A DNA stretch of 64,000 nucleotides from Calothrix sp. NIES-2098 (GTDB lineage Bacteria > Cyanobacteriota > Cyanobacteriia > Cyanobacteriales > Nostocaceae). The DNA lies in NCBI GenBank assembly GCA_002368175.1, contig AP018172.1, positions 1,486,001 through 1,550,000 on the forward strand. The letters are read 5' to 3'. Every line of letters begins with the position of its first letter. Positions within the stretch are counted from its first letter, which is position 1. Below are positions 27,690 to 37,240 of this stretch, in pieces. Position numbers and translations under genes: made by a program. The notes beneath the pieces were generated by a model. The model was not told where the DNA came from. It was given only the letters and a program-made list of their open reading frames with translations, and did no database searches.

Positions 27690-28868
27690 TTAGGCAGCCT
27701 GACCTGGCTTGAGCACGATCTTGATACAGTTGTCCTTCTTGTGTTTAAAAATTTCGTAGCCGTGCGGTGCTTGTTCTAGCGGCAGACGATGGGTGATTAC
27801 AAAAGATGGGTCAATATCGCCATTTTGGACGCGCTCGAGTAACGGGCGCAAGTACCTATGAACGTGCGTTTGTCCCGTTTTAAACGTCAAAGCTTTGTTC
27901 ATGGCAGCACCCATCGGTATCTTGTCTACAAAGCCGCCGTAAACACCAGGAATTGACACAGTGCCACCTTTGCGGCAGGCAACAATCACTTGCCTTAGGG
28001 CAGTGGGTCGGTCGGTTTCCATACGCACGGCTTGCTTTACCTGGTCGTAAAACGCATCAGGACCCGTACCGTGGGCTTCCATTCCCACAGCATCCATGCA
28101 AGCATCGGGGCCGCGACCACCCGTCATTTCTTTCAATGCTTCACCCACCTCGACTTCCTCATAGTTAAGAACTTCTGCCTTACCGTCTTTCGCCATCTGT
28201 AGGCGTTCGGGAACTCGATCGATCGCAATGACGCGCTCGGCACCTAGCATATATGCACTTCTAATGGCAAACTGTCCGACTGGGCCGCAGCCCCAGATCG
28301 CTACAGTATCTCCTGGCTCGATATCGCAGTTTTCCGCTGCCATATAGCCAGTGGGGAAGATATCCGTCAGAAACAGGACTTGTTCGTCTGTTAGTCCATC
28401 AGGAATCTTGAATAAACCGACATCGGCAAAGGGAACGCGGGCATATTCAGCTTGACCTCCAGCATAGCCACCCATCATATGGGAGTAGCCGAAAAGACCA
28501 GATGGAGAATGACCCATCAGTTTTTCCGGTATCCAGGCGTTAGGGTTGGAGTTATCGCAAAGCGACCATAAATCCTTTTTGCAGAAGAAACACGAGCCGC
28601 AGGAAATGGTAAAGGGGACGACAACGCGATCGCCTATCTTCACATTCTTGACGGCACTACCTAGCTCGACGACCTCCCCCATAAATTCATGACCAAGGAT
28701 GTCGCCCTTTTCCATCGTGGGGATGTAACCGTCATAAAGATGTAAATCAGAACCGCAAATCGCCGTTGACGTTATTTTAACAATCGCATCACGCGGATTG
28801 ATGATTTTTGGATCGGGTACTGTATCAACTCGTACATCGTTAGCGCCGTGCCAGCAAAGTGCTTTCAT
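27690..28868 (-). CDS. Zinc-dependent alcohol dehydrogenase (formaldehyde-dehydrogenase-like)
   Basis: 392 aa. This is a medium-chain dehydrogenase with catalytic zinc ligands in TAICGSDLHLYDG and LGHEFMGEVVELG, a structural zinc cluster in CGSCFFCKKDLWSLC, and a Rossmann motif VAIWGCGPVGQFAIRSA. The insertion-rich length and the RMETDRPTALRQVI segment are like the glutathione-independent formaldehyde dehydrogenase/threonine dehydrogenase-like subgroup widely paired with stress genes. It is 5 bases from the SRPBCC gene, so co-transcribed. The substrate was not determined. Confidence 0.88.
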   Translation of the reverse strand: MKALCWHGANDVRVDTVPDPKIINPRDAIVKITSTAICGSDLHLYDGYIPTMEKGDILGHEFMGEVVELGSAVKNVKIGDRVVVPFTISCGSCFFCKKDLWSLCDNSNPNAWIPEKLMGHSPSGLFGYSHMMGGYAGGQAEYARVPFADVGLFKIPDGLTDEQVLFLTDIFPTGYMAAENCDIEPGDTVAIWGCGPVGQFAIRSAYMLGAERVIAIDRVPERLQMAKDGKAEVLNYEEVEVGEALKEMTGGRGPDACMDAVGMEAHGTGPDAFYDQVKQAVRMETDRPTALRQVIVACRKGGTVSIPGVYGGFVDKIPMGAAMNKALTFKTGQTHVHRYLRPLLERVQNGDIDPSFVITHRLPLEQAPHGYEIFKHKKDNCIKIVLKPGQAA

Positions 28869-28873
28869 AATCT

Positions 28874-29377
28874 TTAACCTCCCTTTGGTTGACCTTCTAT
28901 TGTTGCAATCTCGCCTGTTTCCATCAGCATTTTGAAGCGGCGTAAATCATCTCCAATCTGCTGTTCTGGTTCTTCGCCGAAGAGTTTGGCAATGGTAGCT
29001 CCAATCGCACCACCAGGCGGGTTATATTTCGTGACGACCTTTACCTCTGTACCGCGATTGGCGGGTGCTGGCTGGAAGCGGACAGAACCAGAGTTATCAA
29101 CATCTGCGCCTTCAACCGAAGCCCAAGCAATCAATTCGTTTTCCCGATCTTCAATGATGTCTGCATCCCATTCAACACTTCCACCTAACACCCCACTGGT
29201 CGTCCAGTGCGATCGCGTAGCGTGTCCGGAGGACTCTCGCTGATTATTGTTTACTTTTACGTCTTTGAGATGCTTCATGAAGCGCGGCAAGTTTCCAAAG
29301 TTATGCCAAAAGCGGTAGAGTTCCTCTGCTGGTTTGTTAATCGTTACCGTCTTTTCAACTTTAATTGGTTGGCTCAT
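28874..29377 (-). CDS. SRPBCC family protein (polyketide cyclase/dehydrase type)
   Basis: 167 aa. The START-like fold is indicated by VEKTVTINKPAEELYRFW at the N-terminus and ENELIAWASVEGADVDNSG in the middle, with a C-terminal amphipathic helix. No catalytic residues are fixed in this family, which binds lipids or other hydrophobic ligands. It is the first gene of the leftward four-gene oxidoreductase operon. Homologues commonly sit beside Zn-alcohol dehydrogenases in stress islands of cyanobacteria and rhizobia. Confidence 0.85.
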   Translation of the reverse strand: MSQPIKVEKTVTINKPAEELYRFWHNFGNLPRFMKHLKDVKVNNNQRESSGHATRSHWTTSGVLGGSVEWDADIIEDRENELIAWASVEGADVDNSGSVRFQPAPANRGTEVKVVTKYNPPGGAIGATIAKLFGEEPEQQIGDDLRRFKMLMETGEIATIEGQPKGG

Positions 29378-30039
29378 GTCTATTGTCTCCCGTGCTTGCT
29401 GTTTTGTTTATCGCAGTTTGGAGTTTGGACAAATTTGTTTGTCCAAACCCTAATACCAGGAGCGGAGAACAGTGTAGGATAAAAGCTTATTAGCGAGAGG
29501 TATGTAAAAGTCTCTTGAAAAAATTTACCCTTCGTATCAGCCTTCTAGACTACTAAAAAAAATTAACTACTACAAATGAATACCTGAACCTTAAAGCTTT
29601 CAACTAAACCTAACCTCTAACTAAAGAATGGGATTGGTGTTAAGTTAGTTGGTTATCGCTGATACCTTGGCGTAATGCTAGGGAAGCTATCACCTATTGC
29701 AATCTAGACATTCAAACATAACTAGACAAGTCTTTCACTCAAGGATTTTTAGATGCTTAACTGTGCCGAGAATGTCTTCTTTTAGGCAAAGTATACTGGG
29801 AGTAGGCTCCCCAGCATGAGGCTTTGACCTATGCTAATTTATCCCGCTTCACTTCCCTTTAAGGCAATTCACATACTCTATTTCCTGTCAATGCGTAAGT
29901 CCTACAGAAATAAAAGGTAGATGCTCCCTGATTTTAACTTTGGATTTTAAATCTTCACCCTGGTTTGTTGACTATATTTAAAACCAGACTAAATATGTAA
30001 ATTTGGTATTTGCTTTGATTTTGTCTTAACGCATCTGAA
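29378..30039. other. Intergenic region, no gene seen
   Basis: About 660 bases between the stress operon and the parvulin-like gene. No ORF with coding character, no clear RNA gene and no strong repeat was recognised. It should contain the promoter of the leftward stress operon at its left side. Confidence 0.4.
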
Positions 30040-30807
30040 TTAAGCAAGTTTTGCTAGTTCCTGATTATCTAAATCAAGGTGTGCGACAACCTTGACTTCT
30101 TCCAGTTGTTGCTTGAGCCAAGCAGAAAATAAATCTCCTAATATCTTCAGACGCAACTGCTCGTTCAATTGAGGCTTGATAACTTCCTCAACAAAAATTA
30201 GATGCACTCCTGTTTGAGTAATAATTGGCTTGATTACCTGCGGCGGACGACTAGCAAAAACTGCGGCAGCAATTTCTGGTTTAAAATCCTTGCGATAGCG
30301 TATACCGTCATATCCACCAGTGCGGCGTAGCTCTATTTCTTGAATATACTTTTGAGCAATTTCTGAGAACGCGATCTCATTTTCTTGTAGGGCATAAAAC
30401 AGTTCAAAAGCTAAGTCTTCATCATCTAAGATGACTTCATAAGTGACAGCACCAAAAAAATCAAGTTGATTTTCCACAAAGAATTTTTCAACTCGATCTG
30501 CAAATAAATAATTTGCTAACTTTGCAGACAGCAAGTTAATTTGGGCTATTTCTTCAAGATCATCTAAAGAAAGGTAATGTTTTTGCAGCCAAGCCCAAGT
30601 GTCATCAGCTTTTACGAGTTGGTTGGCTAACCGCAGGCTATCTGCTGCTTGTTGCAGTTCTTTTTGCTCAACTGTAATGCCTGCTTTCTTAACCGCTTCG
30701 GCAATAATTATTCTAGTTGCTATTCCCTCCAGAACAATAGGAATTTGACAGTTCAGTTTCAGATGGTGCAGAATTTCGACCGCAGATACATTCATGATTT
30801 TGGGCAT
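30040..30807 (-). CDS. Parvulin-like peptidylprolyl isomerase of the export operon
   Basis: 255 aa without a signal peptide. The N-terminal helical region resembles SurA/PrsA chaperone domains. The C-terminal part has the PpiC rotamase pattern: FSEIAQKYIQEIELRRTGGY, YRKDFKPEIAAAVFASRPPQV, and PIITQTGVHLIFVEE. In cyanobacteria such proteins are regularly encoded beside HlyD adaptors and C39-peptidase exporters, as here (71 bases after HlyD). The likely task is to hold the exported peptides in an unfolded state, or to deliver them, on the cytoplasmic side. Catalytic activity was not assessed. Confidence 0.75.
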   Translation of the reverse strand: MPKIMNVSAVEILHHLKLNCQIPIVLEGIATRIIIAEAVKKAGITVEQKELQQAADSLRLANQLVKADDTWAWLQKHYLSLDDLEEIAQINLLSAKLANYLFADRVEKFFVENQLDFFGAVTYEVILDDEDLAFELFYALQENEIAFSEIAQKYIQEIELRRTGGYDGIRYRKDFKPEIAAAVFASRPPQVIKPIITQTGVHLIFVEEVIKPQLNEQLRLKILGDLFSAWLKQQLEEVKVVAHLDLDNQELAKLA

Positions 30808-30877
30808 AATTCAAATCCTCATTAAGATTAATTAGTTATTTAAACTTAGTAGAAAACTAAACATAAATAACTATTTA

Positions 30878-32422
30878 TCAAAGCTCTAAACCTCCTTTAT
30901 TTAACTTCTTAAATGGGTCTAAAATAAAGTCGATAACACGGCGTTGGCGAATAACTACTTCTGCCGTAGCAGTTTGACCAGGGGTTAAGGTAACGCGTTT
31001 GTTTGCTGCCTGGATATAAGGACGATTTAACATGATATCTAACTCATAAGTTTCAATCCTCCCAGCATTAGTTTCTTGGATTTTGGAGTCAGGAGAAATC
31101 CAACTTACCGTTCCTTCAACTACACCATAATCTTGGAAAGGATAAGCATCGAATTTCGCTTTAACTGGCATACCTACACGCAAAAATCCAGTTTGATTGC
31201 TTGGCATCTGGGCTTTGAGGATAAAAGCAGAATCTTTAGGCGCAACTTGAGCGACCATTTGACCTGGTTGAACAACAGTTCCAGGTTTTTGAATCGGTAA
31301 TTGGAAAATTGTGCCATCAATAGGAGAGCGAATTACTCGTTGAGATAACTGGAATTTATAAGCTAGTATCTGACTTTTAGTTTGAGTAATTTCTGCTTTT
31401 AAAGAGCCGACTTGCGTTTGCAAATCTTTTAATTGTTCTTGATTTTTTAGCAGAGCTAATTTACCAGTATGCACCACGCTTTGATAGCTATTTAGCTGCT
31501 CTTGTAAACGCAGTTTTGCTTGTTTAATTTCTGATTGTATTTGAGTTATAACTGCTTGATAACGGCTTTGTTGTTCTTGTAAGCGCAAATTTGCCTGCTT
31601 GCGATCGGATTCAGCAACAACTTGCAATTTCTGGCTTTCATCGCTAAGTCTTTGCAACTCTACAACTTTGATTTGGGGTACTGCTCCCATCTTCCAAAGT
31701 TTACGAAAGCGTTCAACCTCTGCTAAATCTCTCTGCAAACGAGTTTGACTTAATGTGTAAGAAGTTTTAGTAGAATAAATGTTTTGTTTAGCTTGATCTA
31801 CTTGAGCCTGGTTTTCTAATTTTTGGACGTTAAATGTACTCTGTTTAGAATCAGCATTTTGCTGTGCTTGTTGCACTTGAGACATTTTTTCTAATTCTTG
31901 AGCGCGGTTTTGTTGCTCCTGAACGTTAATCGACAACATCACTTGATTTTTGATTAAATCTAACTGTGAGAGTCGGTTTTGTTGTTCTTCTAACTTTGTC
32001 TGAGCCTGCTGTAAGTTTGATTTTAGATCGTTAGATTCTAGTTCTACTAATACCTGTCCTGCTGCTACGGTTTGACCTTCTTCTACCTTCACAGATGTGA
32101 TATTTCCAGGTACGGCTGCATCTAATCTTTGTGCCGATCCTTTGGGTTCTATCCTACCTCTAGCGATTCCAGTTTCATCAACTTTTGATAGCATCGACCA
32201 AGGTAAAACAATACCTGCAAAGCCTAAAATTAAATACAGTAAAGAGCGCGTCCAAACTCTAGGTAAGGCATCTAATAGTTCTTCTGTACCGTAATACCAA
32301 TCTGTAGCTTCATCTTCTAATTTAGGTTGATAATTACGCTCAGTTAAATCGCTAGCTGATTCTAGCTGTTGTTGTTGTGGTGTAGTCAGAAATGCTAATG
32401 CATTGTCAGAACGGTTTGGCAT
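30878..32422 (-). CDS. HlyD-family membrane fusion protein
   Basis: About 514 aa from the ATG at 32420-32422 (MPNRSDNALAFL), preceded by AAAGGTC; a longer frame reaches 32512 but enters the repeat region. A single N-terminal membrane helix (SLLYLILGFAGIVLPWSML) is followed by a lipoyl-like half (AAVPGNITSVKVEEGQTVAAGQVL), a long Gln-rich coiled coil of about 230 residues, and the second half (IRSPIDGTIFQLPIQKPGTVV). The beta-barrel and C-terminal VTLTPGQTATAEVVIRQRR complete a type I secretion adaptor. It partners with the C39 ABC exporter; an outer-membrane TolC is not in the window. Confidence 0.9.
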   Translation of the reverse strand: MPNRSDNALAFLTTPQQQQLESASDLTERNYQPKLEDEATDWYYGTEELLDALPRVWTRSLLYLILGFAGIVLPWSMLSKVDETGIARGRIEPKGSAQRLDAAVPGNITSVKVEEGQTVAAGQVLVELESNDLKSNLQQAQTKLEEQQNRLSQLDLIKNQVMLSINVQEQQNRAQELEKMSQVQQAQQNADSKQSTFNVQKLENQAQVDQAKQNIYSTKTSYTLSQTRLQRDLAEVERFRKLWKMGAVPQIKVVELQRLSDESQKLQVVAESDRKQANLRLQEQQSRYQAVITQIQSEIKQAKLRLQEQLNSYQSVVHTGKLALLKNQEQLKDLQTQVGSLKAEITQTKSQILAYKFQLSQRVIRSPIDGTIFQLPIQKPGTVVQPGQMVAQVAPKDSAFILKAQMPSNQTGFLRVGMPVKAKFDAYPFQDYGVVEGTVSWISPDSKIQETNAGRIETYELDIMLNRPYIQAANKRVTLTPGQTATAEVVIRQRRVIDFILDPFKKLNKGGLEL

Positions 32423-32485
32423 AATTTTTGACCTTTTATTCGATTTTTTTCTGCTTAAATGCTGGTGATAAAGACTCAAGTAGTA

Positions 32486-32640
32486 TGTAGGGTGGGCATT
32501 GCCCAACGCCACTTGCTACCCTGCGGGAAGCCCTTACGGGTTCGCCAGTTCCTTTATGCCGGGAAACCCGTCCACCGGACTGGCTCACCGCCTCCGGCGT
32601 CTACAAGCCGGGGAACCCGTCCAACGCAGTGGCTCCCTTA
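32486..32640. repeat. Cyanobacterial intergenic repeats between exporter and HlyD
   Basis: The segment starts with a GGTGGGCATTGCCC palindrome (near 32491), then two direct copies of a unit containing GGGAAACCCGTCCA or GGGGAACCCGTCCA followed by a GGACTGGCTC- or GCAGTGGCTC-type end. Such GC-rich tandem repeats are dispersed in Nostocales genomes. They separate the exporter gene from hlyD and may affect their relative expression. Confidence 0.6.
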
Positions 32641-32679
32641 CATATATTTCAAAATAAATCGTATATTTTTGAGTAAAAA

Positions 32680-35600
32680 TCAAACAGCTTGAGCTAATTG
32701 TTGTTGGTTGAGGTAGTAGTAATAACCTTTGGTTTTAATTAATTCCTCATGAGTACCGCTTTCCACTAATGCACCTTTATCTAAAACTAAAATCAAATCA
32801 GCATTGCGTATAGTGGAAAGGCGATGTGCAATTATCAGGGTTGTACGTCCTTGAGTAATTGTTTTGAGATTATTTTGAATGATGCGTTCTGATTCAGCAT
32901 CAAGATGGCTCGTAGCTTCATCTAATAATAATAACGAGGGATTTCCTAATAAAGCACGAGCGATTGCTAACCGTTGTCGTTGTCCTCCAGATAGAAGTCC
33001 GCCACCTTCACCAATTGGAGTTTCATAGCCCATTGGTAATTGCTGAATAAATTCATCTGCTCCAGCTAAATGTGCTGCTTCGACAACTTCTTCTAGAGTC
33101 GCTTCAGGATGAGCAATACTAATATTTTCGCGAATTGTACCGCCGAATAAGAAGGTATCTTGATCCACAACCCCAATTTGAGAACGCAGCGACTTGAAAG
33201 CTACGTTAGATAAATCATAATTGTCAATTAAAACTTTGCCTTCGGTAGCGGGATAAAGACCTAAAATTAATTTAGAAAGTGTGGTTTTACCAGAACCGCT
33301 ACGTCCGACGATAGCAATTGTTTGTTCTGGCTGCGCTGTAAAGCTGATATTTTCCAGAATGTTCATCTCACTTTCGGGATGATAGCGAAATGTGACATTT
33401 TCAAACCGAATGTAACCACGCAATCTGGGAAGAAACTGCTTTGGTGAAGCTTGTAAATCTTCTTCTGGTTCGGTTTCTAAGACATCATTAATTCGCTCGC
33501 TCGAAATCATCACTTCTTGTAATTGATTCCACAGCACAGCCAACCTTTGAAATGGACGAATCACATTACCCAACAACATATTAAAGGCAATTAACTGTCC
33601 AATCGTTAGTTGATTTTGAATTACTAACCAAGCCCCAAACCAGAGTAAGCTAGTGGTGGCGATAGTTTCAATAGTACCACTGGCAATTTGCAGTTGATTA
33701 CTAATAATTTGCCCAGAGAATCCTTTTTTAATTGATTGATGTAAGCGTTCCTCCCATTTCCAACGCACTGTCTGCTCAATTGCCATCGATCTGATAGTCT
33801 TAATACCTGTGAGGGCTTCAATGAGGTAACTACTTTCAGCTGCGATCGCATTAAATATTTCTCTGGATATACGGCGTAAAAATGGCGTGGCGATAACGGT
33901 AATTAATACTATAGGTGGTAAAATTACCAATACCAACAATGCCATTTTCCAACTGTACCAAAACATCAATCCGATATAGATGAATACTGTTAATAAATCG
34001 AGAAATATTGACAGGGATTCACCAGTTAAAAAGCGTTGGATTTTATGATTTTCTTGGAGGCGAGAAATAATATCACCGACGTAACGCGACTCGAAAAACG
34101 ATAAAGGTAATCGGAAAGTGTGTTTAATAAAACCCACAATCATCGATAAAGTAATTCGATTCGCCGTGTGATCTAATAAATACTGTCGCAATCCATTGAC
34201 GGCGACTCGAAACAGCCCAAAAATTAATAAGCCTAAACCAATAGCATGTAAGGTGATAGTGCTACCTTGCACAATTACCCGATCCAAAAGTAACTGAGTT
34301 AATAGTGGTGTCACCAACCCAAATACTTGAATAAATATCGAAGCAATCACCACTTCTAGCAATACTAACCAGTGTGGTTTGACTAACTCAAAGAATTGCC
34401 AAAATGGTGTATTTGCTTCCTCGGTTTCTTTAAATTCCGATGTGGGTTGTAATAACAATGCATAACCAGTCCAGTTGGCGGTGAATTCCCTAGGAGTGAG
34501 AGTGCGTTGTCCGATCGCCGGATCGCCAACAATTACCCGTTTTTTGCTAATTTCATAGACGACGATGTAATGCTTGCCTTGCCAATGTGCGATCGCAGGC
34601 AAAGGTTGTTGTGCTAATTTATCGAAACTAGCCTTTACAGGTCGTGTAGAAAAGCCTATGGTCTCTGCGGCTGCTGCTAAACCCCGCAATGATGCGCCAC
34701 TGCGACTCGTATTAGCGATATCTCGCAGCCGATTTAAACTAAAGTTTTTACCCCAATAGCGCCCAATCATTACCAAGCAAGACGCCGCACAGTCAGAAGC
34801 ACTCTGCTGTTGAAAGAATGGATAGCGCTTGCTGATTCTTCCCCACCAATGGTTGATGGTGACGCTGGGGTTGGGAAAGTAAGCGCGGCGTTTAGCTGGT
34901 CTTGTTTGACGTTGAGGAGATCCTGTAGGGAATGTATAAGAATTGGAAGTCCGAGAACGAGAATGTAAGGGGACATCATCTCTATATCTCAGAACTTCTT
35001 CATTCTCAGAGAGTGTATCTTCTTCCTCCTCTTCCTCCGAGTCCTTAGTATCAGAAGTAACGAACTCTGTTAATTGTGGTAAGTGTTGCAATGCTGTTTG
35101 CCAGTCTAAATGGCTCAGACTGTAAAGTTCTGTAGGTTGAATTGCTTGCCAACCACCGCCGCGATTACTGCGGCTGGAAGGCTGATAAATTCTTCCTGGG
35201 GTTAAAGTACGACCATCTGAATGTAGTAATTCCCCACGACGTAACAGCCATAACTTGCTATCTTGAGTCAGTTGTGGTGGTAAGTAGCCTATTTCTAGAT
35301 GATGTTGTTGAAACAGAGACAAAACTTTCAACGTCTCTTCCACAGGAGCAATGCGAGGCTCTGGGGAATTTTGAGAACATAACAACAATAAATCCCATGC
35401 TTCTGCTTGGTGATATAGATGCTGCTGAATCTCTGGATATCTGCTCATTAAGTTTTGCAAAATATCGCCTGGAAGATAACCAAGCTTTAAATTAGTAGAA
35501 GCCCTGGCATTATAAGGGCTAAATTCTTCTTGGGAAAAAAGAGTCAGATGCCCAAATGAATCGCCTGTAGAGAAAGTTGCGATTAAATTATGAGATGTGT

Positions 35601-35799
35601 CTAGTAGTCTAACTTTTCCTGTTAAAACTATGTAAATACCTGGTGTTGAACCTGCTGCTTGCCAGAATAATTTTGCAATTTGTGGTTCGTGGATTTTTAT
35701 AGCTTTAACAGCGTCTAGTAGTTCTTGTTCTGAAATATTTACACCCAAGGTTTGGGTGAGTTGTTCAGCCAGTTTAGTTGGGGGAAATTCTGAAGGCAT
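32680..35799 (-). CDS. C39-peptidase ABC exporter with N-terminal cNMP-binding-like domain
   Basis: 1039 aa. Order of domains: a cyclic-nucleotide-binding-like beta roll (about 25-150, IYIVLTGKVRLLD, GDSFGHLTLFS); a linker with an acidic run and Ser-Arg stretch; a C39 peptidase (about 325-445) with Cys in QQSASDCAASC, His in WQGKHYIVVYE and Asp in VGDPAIG; six membrane helices (about 465-740); and an ABC ATPase with GRSGSGKTT, LSGGQRQRLAIARALL and LLLLDEATSHLD. C39 domains cut leaders after Gly-Gly, exactly the motif of the four peptides at 21-23 kb. It would therefore mature and export them through HlyD. Such cNMP-fused versions are typical of cyanobacteria. Confidence 0.93.
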   Translation of the reverse strand: MPSEFPPTKLAEQLTQTLGVNISEQELLDAVKAIKIHEPQIAKLFWQAAGSTPGIYIVLTGKVRLLDTSHNLIATFSTGDSFGHLTLFSQEEFSPYNARASTNLKLGYLPGDILQNLMSRYPEIQQHLYHQAEAWDLLLLCSQNSPEPRIAPVEETLKVLSLFQQHHLEIGYLPPQLTQDSKLWLLRRGELLHSDGRTLTPGRIYQPSSRSNRGGGWQAIQPTELYSLSHLDWQTALQHLPQLTEFVTSDTKDSEEEEEEDTLSENEEVLRYRDDVPLHSRSRTSNSYTFPTGSPQRQTRPAKRRAYFPNPSVTINHWWGRISKRYPFFQQQSASDCAASCLVMIGRYWGKNFSLNRLRDIANTSRSGASLRGLAAAAETIGFSTRPVKASFDKLAQQPLPAIAHWQGKHYIVVYEISKKRVIVGDPAIGQRTLTPREFTANWTGYALLLQPTSEFKETEEANTPFWQFFELVKPHWLVLLEVVIASIFIQVFGLVTPLLTQLLLDRVIVQGSTITLHAIGLGLLIFGLFRVAVNGLRQYLLDHTANRITLSMIVGFIKHTFRLPLSFFESRYVGDIISRLQENHKIQRFLTGESLSIFLDLLTVFIYIGLMFWYSWKMALLVLVILPPIVLITVIATPFLRRISREIFNAIAAESSYLIEALTGIKTIRSMAIEQTVRWKWEERLHQSIKKGFSGQIISNQLQIASGTIETIATTSLLWFGAWLVIQNQLTIGQLIAFNMLLGNVIRPFQRLAVLWNQLQEVMISSERINDVLETEPEEDLQASPKQFLPRLRGYIRFENVTFRYHPESEMNILENISFTAQPEQTIAIVGRSGSGKTTLSKLILGLYPATEGKVLIDNYDLSNVAFKSLRSQIGVVDQDTFLFGGTIRENISIAHPEATLEEVVEAAHLAGADEFIQQLPMGYETPIGEGGGLLSGGQRQRLAIARALLGNPSLLLLDEATSHLDAESERIIQNNLKTITQGRTTLIIAHRLSTIRNADLILVLDKGALVESGTHEELIKTKGYYYYLNQQQLAQAV

Positions 35800-35807
35800 A
35801 AACTCAC

Positions 35808-36419
35808 CTAAAAAGCAGAATTAGTGATTTCGCTCAGATTCAGCGTCCATTGCAAATTAGACTCACAGGGTAATTGCAGATCATCAATAATAATTCCCGA
35901 ATCGTTGGTATTATCCGTTGCTGGTTGGTGTTTATTCTGCTTTTGTTTTGTAGACAAACCCATCTGTTTGAGCAAGCGATTAATGTGGCGATCGCTAATT
36001 TCAACTCCAAATTCCTGAGCTAAATGTTTGCTTAACCAATTAGCCGTCCAGCAATGAAATGGATAACCATGATCGCGCGGGCTATGCTTAACTAATTCCT
36101 TCAATCTTTCTAAATATTCCTCGTTAACGCTTCGCGGTCTTCCTATTGGTTGTTCGTGCCATTTATGAGCTAAACCAGATTTAGCCATACCAATCCAATA
36201 CCTTGCCATATGCGGAGAGCAACCTAATATCTGGCAAATTTGGATTTGAGATTTACCTCTATCTGCCAGCAACATAATTTCAATCCGACGGCGATATTCT
36301 GGTTGCAAATCTATTTGCAGATTCTTGATTAAAACTTTGCGTTGAAAAGGAGTGAGAAACTTACTTTCAGCCTTTTCGTAATTATCAAATTCGTAGAGTT
36401 CGCTGAGATAACTAGACAT
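35808..36419 (-). CDS. Transposase-derived helix-turn-helix protein
   Basis: 203 aa. It contains two HTH-like segments resembling the DNA-binding half of IS630/Tc1-type transposases: RRRIEIMLLADRGKSQIQICQILG with ARYWIGMAKSG, then WTANWLSKHLAQEFGVEISDRHINRLLKQMG (winged HTH). No catalytic DDE domain follows; the frame ends after a short variable tail. No inverted repeats flank it. It ends 8 bases before the exporter gene, which favours a co-opted regulator of the export operon rather than an active insertion sequence. The regulatory role is inferred. Confidence 0.7.
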   Translation of the reverse strand: MSSYLSELYEFDNYEKAESKFLTPFQRKVLIKNLQIDLQPEYRRRIEIMLLADRGKSQIQICQILGCSPHMARYWIGMAKSGLAHKWHEQPIGRPRSVNEEYLERLKELVKHSPRDHGYPFHCWTANWLSKHLAQEFGVEISDRHINRLLKQMGLSTKQKQNKHQPATDNTNDSGIIIDDLQLPCESNLQWTLNLSEITNSAF

Positions 36420-37240
36420 AATTACTATCAGTTGCTTTAACTGAATAACCTGGGAATTGTATATACAGCAGAGTAAGTAAAACCCCGATCGAAGATTTCA
36501 CATATACTTATATCTGCTAAAAATAGTAGATATCGATCTACCTTAAGAGTGATTAGATGTTTTCTAGTTGCCTAGAAGACCAGCCCTATGGTGCAATACG
36601 AATTTGTTTAAGCTGATGTCTATACTTAGAAGTACGAAATTTCTCATTAATGAGTAATTTATCAGTAAATACAATCCAAATGGAAAGTAGAGACATAACG
36701 ATTACATTAGAGTTTAATTCAGCCTTAACCTTCTATCCAATGACAGAAAAAGGGAACACACTAGTTTGTTAGCAAAATCACAATGTTCTTGTGCTGAAGT
36801 TGAATTTATTATAATTTTGTATAAAAAGAATTTTAAATTAGACTTTGATCGCGCTAGCTAGAATAAATAGGGTAAAATTCCGGTATTACAGCGAAAAGTC
36901 AGGGATTTTTAACAAATTTTAGATACAGTCAGAATTCGGCATTTATTAGTTAAATTCGCCAAAGATTTTTAGGCTATAACAACTATTTAGTTGAGCCTGC
37001 TTGTATATTTATGATTAATTATGATGTAGTAATGCAAAGATGTAAGTAATTGTGGCGATCGCAGTTAGGGTAACATTATATTACACATTTAAAAAGTCGG
37101 GTATGAGTAAAAAAATTTGACGCTTACGATCGGCACAATACTTTAACTGTCACAAAAATTTAGGCGATCGCAAAGGCTAGAAGCCAAGACCTAAACAAAT
37201 CATAGACGCATAGCGCTGAGGATGTCGCCAGAAAATTTTT
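36420..37240. other. AT-rich intergenic region, no gene seen
   Basis: About 820 bases between the exporter operon's first gene and marC. It carries isolated GCGATC words but no ORF of coding quality, tRNA or array. The right-hand promoter of the leftward HTH-exporter operon should lie in its first few hundred bases. Confidence 0.4.

Noticed and set aside
35808..36419. Active insertion sequence
   Set aside because: No catalytic DDE domain and no flanking inverted repeats or target duplication were seen.
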